42,156 nucleotides of DNA, taken from NCBI GenBank assembly GCA_934454215.1, contig CAKSGG010000012.1:1-42156 (forward strand). Direction: 5' to 3'. Of this stretch, positions 18,132-28,032 are shown piece after piece (the first letter of the stretch is position 1; each line of letters opens with the position of its first letter). A program made the position numbers and the translations under genes. The DNA comes from an uncultured Clostridia bacterium (GTDB lineage Bacteria > Bacillota > Clostridia > UBA1381). The notes beneath the pieces are model-generated. The model made no database searches and was not told where the DNA came from. It worked only from the letters and a program-made list of their open reading frames with translations.

Positions 18132-20780
18132 TCAGTCTCTGTCTATTATTACAATTTCCCGTAAATTGTTATATCTTGTTCTTAGAAATACCTCTTCGCC
18201 TGCCAAAAGCTCGCTGCTCTCACAGATTTCAAATTTCTTTTCACTCGCCTTATATCTCATAACGGCTGTCGTGTTTCCCACTGAAAACATCATCTCCTCC
18301 GCTCCCGTATCTACCGTAATCATCGGGAAATCAACTCTTGTCAGTTTTCCGTGTACAAGGCATATTGCAGCATTTGACGATTTTACCGTACTGTCATTCC
18401 ATGTAACGCCGAACGGACTTTCCTCTCTGAAATTAAATCTCGTTTTGAACACTTTAAGAGTTTCAGGCCCGTTTGAGTTTGCAGCTCTTGCAACGTCAAC
18501 ATAATTCGTGTCATACTGAAGCGCCGTACCGGTCTTAATATTTGACGCCGGCTCAGAGTTTCCCGAAAGTTCATAATCCACCAAAAGCTCGCACCGCTCA
18601 CCCTCGGATATTCCCGAAACAACTGTATAAATCTCTCCGTCAAGCTCTCTTGTGCTGACGCTGTCGACATAAATAATCGGCGAATTAAGCTTATCCACAT
18701 AATACGCATACCCCTTTTCCTCGTCAAACTCGGCAAGGTATCTTGTCACATTCGAGAATATGAGCATAGCTCCAACGTGTCCCGAATTATCTATATCATA
18801 CAGCGAACAGGTTACGCTTCCGTTGTTTGAAAGAAAGCTCATATAATCGCCTGCTTTCATCAAATCGTCATACGTTCCGTTGTTTACCACATTTATTATG
18901 GCGGTTTTGTTATCTACCTTATATTTTCCGTCAAGAACTCCGTATGCGTAAAGCATATTCGCCGGCAGCACGTCCTCAGAAAGATTACCTGCGTTTCTGT
19001 TTTTATCGGCTAAACAAAGCTCCTTTATTCCTCCGCCGTCATTTCTTACAAATGTAACTATCTGCTTGGTGGACGCCGCCCATTTTCCAAGCTCACCTAA
19101 AATTTCGGGAATAATATTCTCAAGAATCTCTTTGGATTTTTTATATGAAGTGCCTGACGTTCTTCCGAATCTTATTTCCTCCTCACTTCCAACCTTAAAA
19201 TTTGTTATTTTATTATCGGTTGTGAGAATTTTAATATTTCCGTCCTTTCCGTCTGCCGACGCTCCCAAAAGATAGCCGTATTCATATCTGCCGTTCTCTT
19301 CGTCCGTTTCTGCACAGGCAATTTTATTTTCGTCCGAAACGGTTACCGTAATCGCATCGCCCGGATTTATTTTATCAGCCTTGCTCTCCGAAACCGCCTT
19401 TTTATATTTTTCCGATATTATAAGAGTTTTTTCTCCGAAATCGCCCGATAAAACAACATAATCCCGTCCGTTTGACGAATATGTTGACTTAACATTTCCG
19501 CTAATTGAGTTTCGTTCCGCAACAGCTCTTACACTGTTTTTATTTTTACTCTCCGCAATAAGCACGCTGTCTCCGATTTTTATATCATCGACAGACGCAG
19601 CCATGCCGTTCTTTATAATTCTTATGCTTTTTATTCCGTTATCCTCAAAGCTGAATTTTCCCCCGTAAACATCATATATTGTATCGCCGCTTTTACCCTT
19701 AACAACATATATGTCATAGCTTGTAACCGATACATACTCATACTTTCCGTCATCATTTGAATCAAAAAGTGTTACAAAGCCGCACTTGGGTTTCATTATT
19801 TCATCAGACACATCGGCAGTTGCAAGCATTATTCCGTTATAAATTACAGAAAGCTCATTGGGAAGACTGATTTTCTTTGTTTTTCCGTTACCCTCCGAAT
19901 ATGAAATTTCCTTTTTTGAAACACGGTCTATATCATCTGCCGAAATTTTAACGCTTTTTCCGCTCTTGTCCGAAACAACGCATTTTATTGTTTCGTTTTC
20001 CGTGTCATAATAGCACTTTACCGAATTTAAGAAAAATTCGCCGAAATCACGCTCCGCATTATATCTTCTTCCTGAAATTTCTATCTGATTTTCCGGCATA
20101 CCCTCCGTATCCGACACGGACATTCCGGGGACTGCCGTTACAACTCCCTTTATTTCTTCAATACCCATTTCCGCAAGCAGAAAGTTTTTATCTGACAGCG
20201 TTCCGCCGCCGTATGCGTCCGCTTCATATACATTTGCAAAAAGAGTGTTATATATAAGCTCCGAAACGTCTCCTCTGTTCATTCTCTCATCGCCCGAGCT
20301 TATATTTTTGTAAAGCTTATTCTCCGTTCCTACCTTAACATAACCGCTCGGATATCCGCCGTTTATTTCGGCAAGCTTTCCCATTCCTAAAATATTTACG
20401 GCTATTTTAACAGCCTGCGTTACCGTTACGGCACTTTCAGGAGAAAATTCTGTTTCGCTCAGTCCGTCTATAATTCCCATTTCTTTTGCCGCTTTTATGT
20501 TTCCTGCCGCCCAGTAATCCGCCGATACATCAGCAAACGGCGTATCGGTTTCATTTTCGTTTGAAAATCCCAGCATTCGCATAATTATTGTTACGAACTC
20601 CGCTCTTGAAACAAGCTTTTCGGGTGCGAAAGTGCCGTCCTCATAGCCCTTTATAATATCAAGTCCCGCAAGCGTTTCTATTGCCGTTTGATGTTCATTT
20701 CCCGAAATATCCGTAAATGCAGCGGCACTTACTGCGGTAAGAGCAGATATTATAAGTATTGCAGATATTATTTTCTTCAT
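18132..20780 (-). CDS. Exported SLH-domain surface protein of unknown function
   Basis: The 882-residue protein starts with a signal peptide (MKKIISAILIISALTAVSA) and N-terminal SLH domains: clear units at about 22-68 and 82-130 and a weaker third at 145-185. The remaining 700 residues look like an all-beta, Asp/Lys/Ser-rich protein with many short strands, and I recognise no enzyme motif. No Cys pairs or LPXTG are obvious. It lies between the PL2-like lyases and the giant SLH scaffold in the same operon, 22 bases after the lyase gene, and its stop is immediately followed by the next gene. A structural S-layer-like role, or a partner of the scaffold, is the best guess from context. The start has AGGAG at a long 14-base distance, which may lower its translation. 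Confidence 0.8.
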   Translation of the reverse strand: MKKIISAILIISALTAVSAAAFTDISGNEHQTAIETLAGLDIIKGYEDGTFAPEKLVSRAEFVTIIMRMLGFSNENETDTPFADVSADYWAAGNIKAAKEMGIIDGLSETEFSPESAVTVTQAVKIAVNILGMGKLAEINGGYPSGYVKVGTENKLYKNISSGDERMNRGDVSELIYNTLFANVYEADAYGGGTLSDKNFLLAEMGIEEIKGVVTAVPGMSVSDTEGMPENQIEISGRRYNAERDFGEFFLNSVKCYYDTENETIKCVVSDKSGKSVKISADDIDRVSKKEISYSEGNGKTKKISLPNELSVIYNGIMLATADVSDEIMKPKCGFVTLFDSNDDGKYEYVSVTSYDIYVVKGKSGDTIYDVYGGKFSFEDNGIKSIRIIKNGMAASVDDIKIGDSVLIAESKNKNSVRAVAERNSISGNVKSTYSSNGRDYVVLSGDFGEKTLIISEKYKKAVSESKADKINPGDAITVTVSDENKIACAETDEENGRYEYGYLLGASADGKDGNIKILTTDNKITNFKVGSEEEIRFGRTSGTSYKKSKEILENIIPEILGELGKWAASTKQIVTFVRNDGGGIKELCLADKNRNAGNLSEDVLPANMLYAYGVLDGKYKVDNKTAIINVVNNGTYDDLMKAGDYMSFLSNNGSVTCSLYDIDNSGHVGAMLIFSNVTRYLAEFDEEKGYAYYVDKLNSPIIYVDSVSTRELDGEIYTVVSGISEGERCELLVDYELSGNSEPASNIKTGTALQYDTNYVDVARAANSNGPETLKVFKTRFNFREESPFGVTWNDSTVKSSNAAICLVHGKLTRVDFPMITVDTGAEEMMFSVGNTTAVMRYKASEKKFEICESSELLAGEEVFLRTRYNNLREIVIIDRD

Positions 20781-20802
20781 ATATTTATTACAAGCTCCTT
20801 TC

Positions 20803-23800
20803 TTATTTAACCGTTACCTTTATTTCCCTGACCGTTCTCTTAACCGCTCCGGGGGCGGTGCATCGTATCACAGCCTCTCCGCTTCCCACAGCATATATTA
20901 TACCGTTTTCGGCATACGCCACAGTCTCGTCAGACGTATCATACATCATACTGCCGCTTGCGTCGGACGGTATGTATATGACATTTACCTTTTCACTTTC
21001 TCCCGTTTCAAGCGTTACCTCTGTTTTTTCAAGCTTAAAGTCGCGCAACGATACGGACGGAAGACTTGTCTGAAAATATTTATATGTTGCATTCTTATCA
21101 ATATACGCACCGTTTTCATACATTCCGTATGCGTCAAAGCCGCTTACGCCGCCAAAGCCTGCGTTTATAATTCCTTCAGCCTTGCATATCGTCTGTTCAA
21201 GATATAAAAGCGAATTTGTGTATATATTCTGAAACGATGTCCAGTTATTGTAATCACGGCTGAAAAGCTTATCCTTATAGTTATTTTTCACACAGTTATC
21301 GGCAATTGTTCTTGCAAGGTCAAGATACTCATGTATTCCCGTTGCCTTATATAAATCGCACAGTCCCATAACTGCCCATGGGTGTGAATATGACGTGTTA
21401 AGGTCAACGTCCATATTTTCTCCGGGCTTTGTGTCTCCGATATTTCCCAAGCCCCAGCCCATTGCTTCTCCGCTTATCATGTCCCAAAGATATTTCATTT
21501 CATTCTCATATCCCGGATTATTCATGCAATATATGTAAAGCTTAGCGTCCGTAACAAAAAACTGCTCATATGCCTTTACGGTTGATATAACTCTTCCCGC
21601 TCTTCCGTAATATCCGTTTCTCTGCGACTGAAATCCCGTAAGACTTGTTCCGTTTGACAAAAGCTGGTTACAGTCGTTTGTTTCTTTATTATATCCGTAT
21701 TTTGAATATGCCGCACAGCCCCGTACAAGGTAGTCCATAACGCTCTTTCCCCATTCGGTGTCTATTCCCACATTATTTGCATATTCAATAAGAAGAAGCG
21801 GATATTCTCCGTAATCGCCTCTTCCGTCGGCAAAATAATAACAATCCTGAAGCTGCTCTCTGTCCTCCGATTTTACAAATCCCTGCTTTATAAGGTCATC
21901 ACCGTAGTTATTGTAAAAGCGGTCTCCGTATTCAAGTCCCGTATAATATTCCGGCAGCGGGTCTGCAAGCCACCATGCACCGTACGGTTTCAGCATTACC
22001 ATAGGGTCCATCGCATCGGGATGGTCAAGCTGACGTGTGTATCTTGCGCAGAAAAGATTTGTGTCCTTGTTTTTATTTGCCATAAATCTTTCAAGCATAC
22101 TTCTGCTCCAGAAAAGCGCTTTTTCGTCCTTTGTATATTTATACATCTTTCCTGCGTCACTTATCATTCCGACTCCTGCATATGAAAACGGTATATTTTT
22201 TATATCCCATATAAGAGATAAATCACGGCCGTTATATTGAGAAGTCTTTTCCCATGTATTTTCAAAATCATAGCTGTCCTGAATATGTCCGTGTCTTGAA
22301 TAATTCAGATTTGACCAATCCGTTACACGCGACGCCCAATGCGCTTTGACGAATTTAGACGCAAAATCAGGGTCAATTTCATACATCGGTTCAATATTCG
22401 TATCCGTTACCTCAAATGTTTCTTTTTCAGGGTCGCCGTACTGTTTTTTTCCTGTTTTAAGGTTTATGCTTGCATGGCTTCCAGTATAAATAAGCCCTCC
22501 CGGGCTGCTGCCGTTTTCTATCCACCATTTAATTATTTCGTCTACTCTGTCTTTATATTTTTCATCGCCCGTAAGTGCCGAAATTGCCTCAAAGGAGCTG
22601 TATATTCCGCCCTGATATGACGCAAGCACCGGCTGCTCGGGATTTTCCGCAGATTTTTTAAACTCCCACGAAAACAGCTCGTCCGAAAACCTGTCTATTC
22701 CGTTCGCAAACAGCGGCGAGCCGTTATATACGTCCCGTCCTTTTTCCATTACGTTGTCTGCCCACTCTACCACAGCGTCAAGCCTTGCCTTATCGCGAAG
22801 GTATGTGTTTCTGTCAAGCATTACAAGATTTTTTTCACCCTTTATACCGCTTTTCTTCGATTCGGCAATTATTTTAAAGCCTGCGTCACGTTTCATCTCG
22901 CCCGTAACATGAACCGTTCCGTTATCATCTACCCATATTCCGCTCGGAGCATCATCGGATAAGCTCCAGTATACTTCGGAATCATCTGTTTTTCTGCCTA
23001 ACTGGTCAAAAATTTCAGCACTGAAATTAAAAAGATATTCTTCTCCCGAAACAGTCGTGAGCTTAGCGTCTCCCTTTATTTTAACCTCGGTTTCCACCGC
23101 TCCCAAAACGGTTATCGTCTTTCGGGCACTGATTCCCGAATCCGCATTTGCCGTTACTATAAGCTCAAAGCTTGCGTTTTCCTGTGCATTTTCGGCAACA
23201 TACACGATAACGCTGCCGCCTTTCTTTTCAATCGTAACGCCTGTTATTGGCGGTGAAAGTTCAGCGTAAAATTCATCGTTTGATATGACATTCCCTCTGC
23301 CGTTTTTTACTAAAACATCATACCTCTCCGAATAGACCCCGCCCTGTTTCGGAATTGTTATGCTGTCTTTTCCGTTTATCTCTATTTTTCCAAGCACATC
23401 AGATGTACCGGCCTTTATATTATCAAGCATAAATCCCGGTGAATATGCCGTACCGGCACGGTATTCATTAACTCCCGTCTTATTGCTTACATAATTTGCA
23501 AGCTTAAGTCCGACGCATTTTCTCTCTCCGTCAACATAAACATCGGCGGTTTTATCCGTAACATTCACATTCAGCTTAAAGCTATACCATCTGTTTACGG
23601 CATAATCCGAAAGAACTGTTTCATATTTATCATTTCTTATTTTATATCTTATTTGCTCGCCCTCGGTTATAACCGAAAGAACCTCTTCTCCATCATTGTA
23701 AAGGCTTATTATTTTATTATAGTCCGCCTTGCAGTCGGGCTGCATAAAATCAAATTCAAATGCAACCGCACCCTCCTTTACCTTTTCAAATTCCTTTGTT

Positions 23801-24060
23801 ATACCGACATATGCGCCGTCAGTATTATTTTTTAATGAAAGCACTCTGCCGCCGTTTCCGTTTTCAACAGAAATTTTTCCGCCGCCGCTGCCGCACTCTA
23901 TATTCTGCGGTTTATCTCCGATATTATCCGATTCAAAATCATAGCTGAAAATCACATTTTCAACTTCTGCCGAATACACCGTCGGTATAATTACCGACAG
24001 CATTGCGGCAGCTATACAAAAAGCAATTATTCTTCTATATTTTTTCATAGTCCCTGTCAT
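20803..24060 (-). CDS. Secreted PL2-like pectate lyase candidate A
   Basis: This 1085-residue exported protein has a signal peptide (1-31), a LamG-like module (35-220), beta/Ig-like domains (225-415), an alpha-helical toroid-like region (about 418-965) and a C-terminal Big_2-type domain (1004-1085). In the helical region H529, E550, R589 and H590 reproduce the pattern I recall for the PL2 enzyme YePL2A: metal ligands His, Glu and His plus a catalytic Arg next to the last His. The His-to-Glu gap is 21 residues, as in PL2, and the His-to-Arg gap is 60. GNIGDT and PLPEYYT are shared with the neighbouring paralogue. The start codon overlaps the stop of that paralogue (ATGA), and a second in-frame ATG lies 4 codons later. 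PL2 enzymes cut polygalacturonate by metal-assisted beta-elimination. The exact substrate here is open, and a new lyase or hydrolase family is possible. Confidence 0.68.
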   Translation of the reverse strand: MTGTMKKYRRIIAFCIAAAMLSVIIPTVYSAEVENVIFSYDFESDNIGDKPQNIECGSGGGKISVENGNGGRVLSLKNNTDGAYVGITKEFEKVKEGAVAFEFDFMQPDCKADYNKIISLYNDGEEVLSVITEGEQIRYKIRNDKYETVLSDYAVNRWYSFKLNVNVTDKTADVYVDGERKCVGLKLANYVSNKTGVNEYRAGTAYSPGFMLDNIKAGTSDVLGKIEINGKDSITIPKQGGVYSERYDVLVKNGRGNVISNDEFYAELSPPITGVTIEKKGGSVIVYVAENAQENASFELIVTANADSGISARKTITVLGAVETEVKIKGDAKLTTVSGEEYLFNFSAEIFDQLGRKTDDSEVYWSLSDDAPSGIWVDDNGTVHVTGEMKRDAGFKIIAESKKSGIKGEKNLVMLDRNTYLRDKARLDAVVEWADNVMEKGRDVYNGSPLFANGIDRFSDELFSWEFKKSAENPEQPVLASYQGGIYSSFEAISALTGDEKYKDRVDEIIKWWIENGSSPGGLIYTGSHASINLKTGKKQYGDPEKETFEVTDTNIEPMYEIDPDFASKFVKAHWASRVTDWSNLNYSRHGHIQDSYDFENTWEKTSQYNGRDLSLIWDIKNIPFSYAGVGMISDAGKMYKYTKDEKALFWSRSMLERFMANKNKDTNLFCARYTRQLDHPDAMDPMVMLKPYGAWWLADPLPEYYTGLEYGDRFYNNYGDDLIKQGFVKSEDREQLQDCYYFADGRGDYGEYPLLLIEYANNVGIDTEWGKSVMDYLVRGCAAYSKYGYNKETNDCNQLLSNGTSLTGFQSQRNGYYGRAGRVISTVKAYEQFFVTDAKLYIYCMNNPGYENEMKYLWDMISGEAMGWGLGNIGDTKPGENMDVDLNTSYSHPWAVMGLCDLYKATGIHEYLDLARTIADNCVKNNYKDKLFSRDYNNWTSFQNIYTNSLLYLEQTICKAEGIINAGFGGVSGFDAYGMYENGAYIDKNATYKYFQTSLPSVSLRDFKLEKTEVTLETGESEKVNVIYIPSDASGSMMYDTSDETVAYAENGIIYAVGSGEAVIRCTAPGAVKRTVREIKVTVK

Positions 24061-27000
24061 CTGCTCCCTTCACTGTTCAAATACAAAGCCTCCGCCAACG
24101 GCTTTAAGCTTTTACCGTCCATTATAAAACATTTTATTTCAAAATCACCCGTTTTCGGGAGCTCCTGTTCAACGGCAAACTTTGTTCTCGGATAATTTGA
24201 CAGCTCTCCGAAAATCTCTGCTCTTTTAATTCCGCTGAGCCTGCCGCCGTTGTATATCGCAAAAACAAACTCCGCCTCCTTTACTCCCGAAAAATTATTT
24301 AAAAGCTTAACTGCCGAAACTCTTTCATTTCCTATATATTCTCCGCAGCGCTTTACAAAAACATCGTCTATATAAAGGCTTGCTCCCTCTCTTGTATTAT
24401 TTCTGTCGGTGTTAAAGCGTATGACGGAAAGTGTATTTCTGTCATATCTGCTGCCCGATGGGTCGCTTTTCTCAAACGGCAGCGGAGTTTCGTTTACTTT
24501 TTCACCGTCCATATAAAAATCAAACTCTCTCTTGTCCGAGTCCATCATAAGCTTTATTTCAAACCATGTATCAGGCTTGTATTTACAGCCTATATCTATT
24601 TTTTTCCGCTCCCATATATTTTTTTCGGTGTCATACACGTCCGCACTGTAAAATATATTCCCGTTCTGAAAAATAAGCTCCGCAAGCGAATCCCACTGTC
24701 CGTACATAGGCGCAAAATAGAAAAGATTTTTTTCGTCAGATTTCATACGAACGCTCACTTCAAATTTTCCGCTGATTGCAGCATTTTCTCCGTTTTCATT
24801 CTTTAAAAAGCTCACAAGACTTGCAGGCTTTATATCGGGATTGCTCCCTGTGTTTTCCTTTCTGGTCATTCTGAGGATTTTATTTTCAGCCTCCGTCTCA
24901 TTTTCAATATCAACCCCGTAATACAGACCCGCTCCCGAATCATCATTCGGAAAGCTCCAATTGCCGCTGTAGTCCGTATCAAAGCCGTCATGGAAAAACG
25001 TCTTATATCCGCATGGATTTTTTGCCGTATATTCATTTCCGAAATCGCCCGTGAAATATACATCGCTTATTGTATATTCATACAGCAGCGTTCCGATATA
25101 AACGTCGTCTATCCAAAAGCTTTTATTCACAGCCGAATTATTTCTGTCGGAATAAAACTGTATTTTTGAAACGGTGTTTCTCGAATATTTATAATACTCG
25201 GAATCCGAATAGAAAAATGGAAGTCCTTCTCCTATGAGAATACCGTCAATATACAAATCAAAGGTTCTCCTGTCCGTATCAATAAGCTCCGTAATATAAA
25301 ACCATCTGTCCGTCGGAATTGCCGAATCATTTATCCTTACAGCTTCTTCGCCCCAGTCTCCGTCATTGTTCTTTTTCCATGTCATATATGCAATATATTT
25401 GTCACTTGTATAGCCGTTAAGCCTCAGACTTGTTATATTATCATATTCGTTATCGAATTTAAGATTAAGCCAGAACGAGTTTCCTTCTTCGCATCTGAGT
25501 CTTGCCGAAAATTTAAGCTTTCCTCCGAGCCTTTCCGTATTTCCGTTGCTGTCCTTTATAACCCCCTGCAAAATCTCAATGGCAACGTCACCGTCATCTT
25601 TATTTCTCCTCGTTCTTCTTATTTCATAGCATGAATTTTGAGCGTCCTCGGGGTCAGCTGTTATTTCCGCCGCGGTTCCCTTATTTTCTTCCGATACGTC
25701 CGAATATACAAATCCGTCAGTTCCGCTCTCAAAATCTGCATACATATTACATTCATACGCATTCGGGTCTGCCTTATCGGTCAGGCTTTCCTTTTCTGTA
25801 TAGAGGTATTCATTATCATAAACCTTGGTGTGTCTGGTTCCGTCTTTGTCCGCATAATTACAATGGAAATATGAACTGTGCATATCCATATCGGGAACAA
25901 GCTCTCTGCTGCCTCTTATTGCCGCCTCAAGATTTACAAGAGCAACCGTATATTTATTGTCAAGCTTAATATTTTTAGTTCCCCGTTCTCCGAAATACCC
26001 CTTTATGCAATGCTTTGATACTATATTGTCGCCTATCGTTTCTGCCATTTTGAGATAATCCGTAAAGCCCGTATTCTCATAAAGCTCTATAAATCCCATA
26101 AGCATATATACATCGTCTGATTTTGTATTAAAATTAAGCTCCGTGTTTTCCCCCGGAACGGTATCTCCTATATTTCCGAATCCCTTAGCTGCCGCCGCTG
26201 ATTTCAGATAGCTCCATATTACCGCCTTATCATTCGCATATGCCGAATCATAAGCGCATTTATCGTATGCCTTCACATATGAGCGGAACAGCTGAGTATA
26301 TGAGCTGGCATATCCTATTGTCCCCGTACCGTAATATCCGTTCCTTGTCTTTTCAAGTCCAAGTATGCTCGTTCCGTCTATCATAATCGGTAAAAACTTA
26401 TCTATGCCGCTTTTATATGCACATCTTATATACTGTGCCATTGATTTTATGCTTTCACTCTTTATTTTTTCAGAATCTGCGGAATCGGAATTTATATCTG
26501 AAAGCATAAAGTCATAGTACGGCTCACTTCCGTAAACATCACGTCCGTCAAACAAAATATTCGGCTCTATTACTTTATCCTTTTCATTCTCCGTTATATA
26601 TCCCTGCTCTGCCATAACATCGGCAAGCTGATTTTTTGCACGGTCTCCGTAGTTGCCCCATGTATAATATTCGGGGAGAGGGTCTTTATCCCACCAATGC
26701 CCTATCGGTTCAAGCTCCGTCAGCGGATTTTTAACTCCGTCCGCTCCGTCAAAGGTTGTAAACTGTCCTCCGTGAAGCTGTGTGTTCTCATCTTTCAAAT
26801 CCAAATAACAGCCGGCAAGCTTTTTCGCCCAATAATCTCCTTTTTCATCACCTGTATTTTTATATAACGTTTCCGCCATAGATATAAGATTATCCGCCGC
26901 CCCTCTGAATGTAAGATATTTCATACTTCTTACAAGCGGATATTTTTCACTGTCAAACACTCCCGTATTATCCCATGAGGCGGTATTATCGGAAAAATCA

Positions 27001-27866
27001 TTATAGCTGTGATGACGGTTAAAGGCAAGCGTTGAAAAATCTGGAATTGCCTTCGTCCATATCGTTTTTACGATTTCCGCACTTCTTTCGGTATCGGCGT
27101 CAAAGAATGCCTGCCAGAAAACATTTTCTCCCTTAAGCTCATGTGTGTTTTTATCATTCGGCGCAAAAAACGGCTGTCCGCTCGCCAAATTCATTGCCGT
27201 ATGCCCTCCCCAATAAGGAAGTCCGTTCGGCGCAATACAGTTATCAAGAAAATATTTACACGCCTCTCTTACAGCATCGGCATATTTGGAATCACCCGTA
27301 AGATATGTAAGTCCGTACAGCGTTCTCATAAGATTCCCCTGTGCGGCTGCATTACTTAAAACTGCCGTATATGTATTTTCATCATCAGCATCCGTAAAAT
27401 ATCGGAATATTGCCGCCGTCTCGCTGTCCGTTTCCACTCCGTCCGCAAAAAGCGGCGTTTTTCCTATGCTGTCACGTCCGTATTTCAAAACCTTGTCTCC
27501 GTAAAGTTTCAGCATATCAAAGCGGTTTTTGTCATTTTCATCATATACGGGCTTCTCTCCCGTAACCGTAACATTAAAATCCTTTTGCGAAATTACATTT
27601 TCATTTTCGTCCTTTACGAATGCAGTAAGTGTAACAAGAGAATCGGTACTCCGCCTTGAAACATTCCCGACAGTTGAAATTGCACCCGGGTCACTGCTTG
27701 CCCATGTAACTCTGTCTCCGTCAATATAATTCGGAAGTTCAATATCGCTTTCGGTAAATGCCGGCAATTCAATCGCCGCATCAGCATTTTCAGCCGAAAC
27801 CCATGTACACATATTCATCATTGCCGCAAAAGCCAAACCTGCGGCAATTTTTCTTTTGATGTCCAC
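24057..27866 (-). CDS. Secreted PL2-like pectate lyase candidate B
   Basis: This roughly 1269-residue exported protein is the first gene of the long operon. Domains from the chosen GTG start: signal peptide (to about 25), one Ig-like domain (30-103), the helical toroid-like catalytic region (108-655), two LamG-like modules (705-925 and 945-1175) and a small beta module (1185-1265). H222, E243, R284 and H285 have gaps of 21 and 62 residues. These are the same as between the residues I recall for the PL2 enzyme YePL2A (His109, Glu130, Arg171, His172), which implies a metal site and an Arg base. Known PL2 enzymes are mostly single-domain and periplasmic or cytoplasmic, so this multi-module secreted form is unusual. 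The GTG at 27866 was chosen because GAGGTGAT, a near-complete anti-16S match, lies 8 bases upstream. The frame is open 7 codons further. A four-base overlap joins it to the next gene. Confidence 0.7.
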   Translation of the reverse strand: MDIKRKIAAGLAFAAMMNMCTWVSAENADAAIELPAFTESDIELPNYIDGDRVTWASSDPGAISTVGNVSRRSTDSLVTLTAFVKDENENVISQKDFNVTVTGEKPVYDENDKNRFDMLKLYGDKVLKYGRDSIGKTPLFADGVETDSETAAIFRYFTDADDENTYTAVLSNAAAQGNLMRTLYGLTYLTGDSKYADAVREACKYFLDNCIAPNGLPYWGGHTAMNLASGQPFFAPNDKNTHELKGENVFWQAFFDADTERSAEIVKTIWTKAIPDFSTLAFNRHHSYNDFSDNTASWDNTGVFDSEKYPLVRSMKYLTFRGAADNLISMAETLYKNTGDEKGDYWAKKLAGCYLDLKDENTQLHGGQFTTFDGADGVKNPLTELEPIGHWWDKDPLPEYYTWGNYGDRAKNQLADVMAEQGYITENEKDKVIEPNILFDGRDVYGSEPYYDFMLSDINSDSADSEKIKSESIKSMAQYIRCAYKSGIDKFLPIMIDGTSILGLEKTRNGYYGTGTIGYASSYTQLFRSYVKAYDKCAYDSAYANDKAVIWSYLKSAAAAKGFGNIGDTVPGENTELNFNTKSDDVYMLMGFIELYENTGFTDYLKMAETIGDNIVSKHCIKGYFGERGTKNIKLDNKYTVALVNLEAAIRGSRELVPDMDMHSSYFHCNYADKDGTRHTKVYDNEYLYTEKESLTDKADPNAYECNMYADFESGTDGFVYSDVSEENKGTAAEITADPEDAQNSCYEIRRTRRNKDDGDVAIEILQGVIKDSNGNTERLGGKLKFSARLRCEEGNSFWLNLKFDNEYDNITSLRLNGYTSDKYIAYMTWKKNNDGDWGEEAVRINDSAIPTDRWFYITELIDTDRRTFDLYIDGILIGEGLPFFYSDSEYYKYSRNTVSKIQFYSDRNNSAVNKSFWIDDVYIGTLLYEYTISDVYFTGDFGNEYTAKNPCGYKTFFHDGFDTDYSGNWSFPNDDSGAGLYYGVDIENETEAENKILRMTRKENTGSNPDIKPASLVSFLKNENGENAAISGKFEVSVRMKSDEKNLFYFAPMYGQWDSLAELIFQNGNIFYSADVYDTEKNIWERKKIDIGCKYKPDTWFEIKLMMDSDKREFDFYMDGEKVNETPLPFEKSDPSGSRYDRNTLSVIRFNTDRNNTREGASLYIDDVFVKRCGEYIGNERVSAVKLLNNFSGVKEAEFVFAIYNGGRLSGIKRAEIFGELSNYPRTKFAVEQELPKTGDFEIKCFIMDGKSLKPLAEALYLNSEGSR

Positions 27867-27918
27867 AAATATCACCTCGTAATGCAATTGATATATTACT
27901 TAAATTGAGTATGTGTTT

Positions 27919-27947
27919 ATTATAGCATAAACCGTCCGATTTTCAAA
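27919..27947 (-). promoter_or_regulatory. Promoter of the long pectin operon
   Basis: TATAAT (27919-27924) is preceded by TGC, giving an extended -10 box. The -35 is TTTGAA (27942-27947) at 17 bases, or TTGAAA at 16 bases. It lies about 55 bases before the first gene of the operon. The -35 directly abuts a TGTCTA element at 27948-27953. Confidence 0.8.
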
Positions 27948-27975
27948 TAGACAGATTTGAAAACAAGTGGACAAT
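27948..27975 (-). promoter_or_regulatory. Candidate AraC-type operator upstream of the long operon
   Basis: Two direct half-sites, TGTCTA (27948-27953, minus strand) and TTGTCCA (27968-27974), start 20 bases apart, about two helical turns. The proximal one touches the -35 box, a class II activator position. The same pair at the same spacing stands before the SBP-GH105 operon. An overlapping palindrome, TTTTCAAAT-N6-ATTTGAAAA (27940-27963), is also present. Confidence 0.6.
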
Positions 27976-28032
27976 ATGAAGAATATCACGCAGCTATGCG
28001 GTTTTTTAAGTCTCCTCAATTTATGAGAACGC

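Noticed and set aside
18383..18736. Minus-strand open frame of 117 codons inside the 882-residue SLH gene
   Set aside because: It is out of frame within a longer gene, Arg-rich and low in coding character, and has no start signal.
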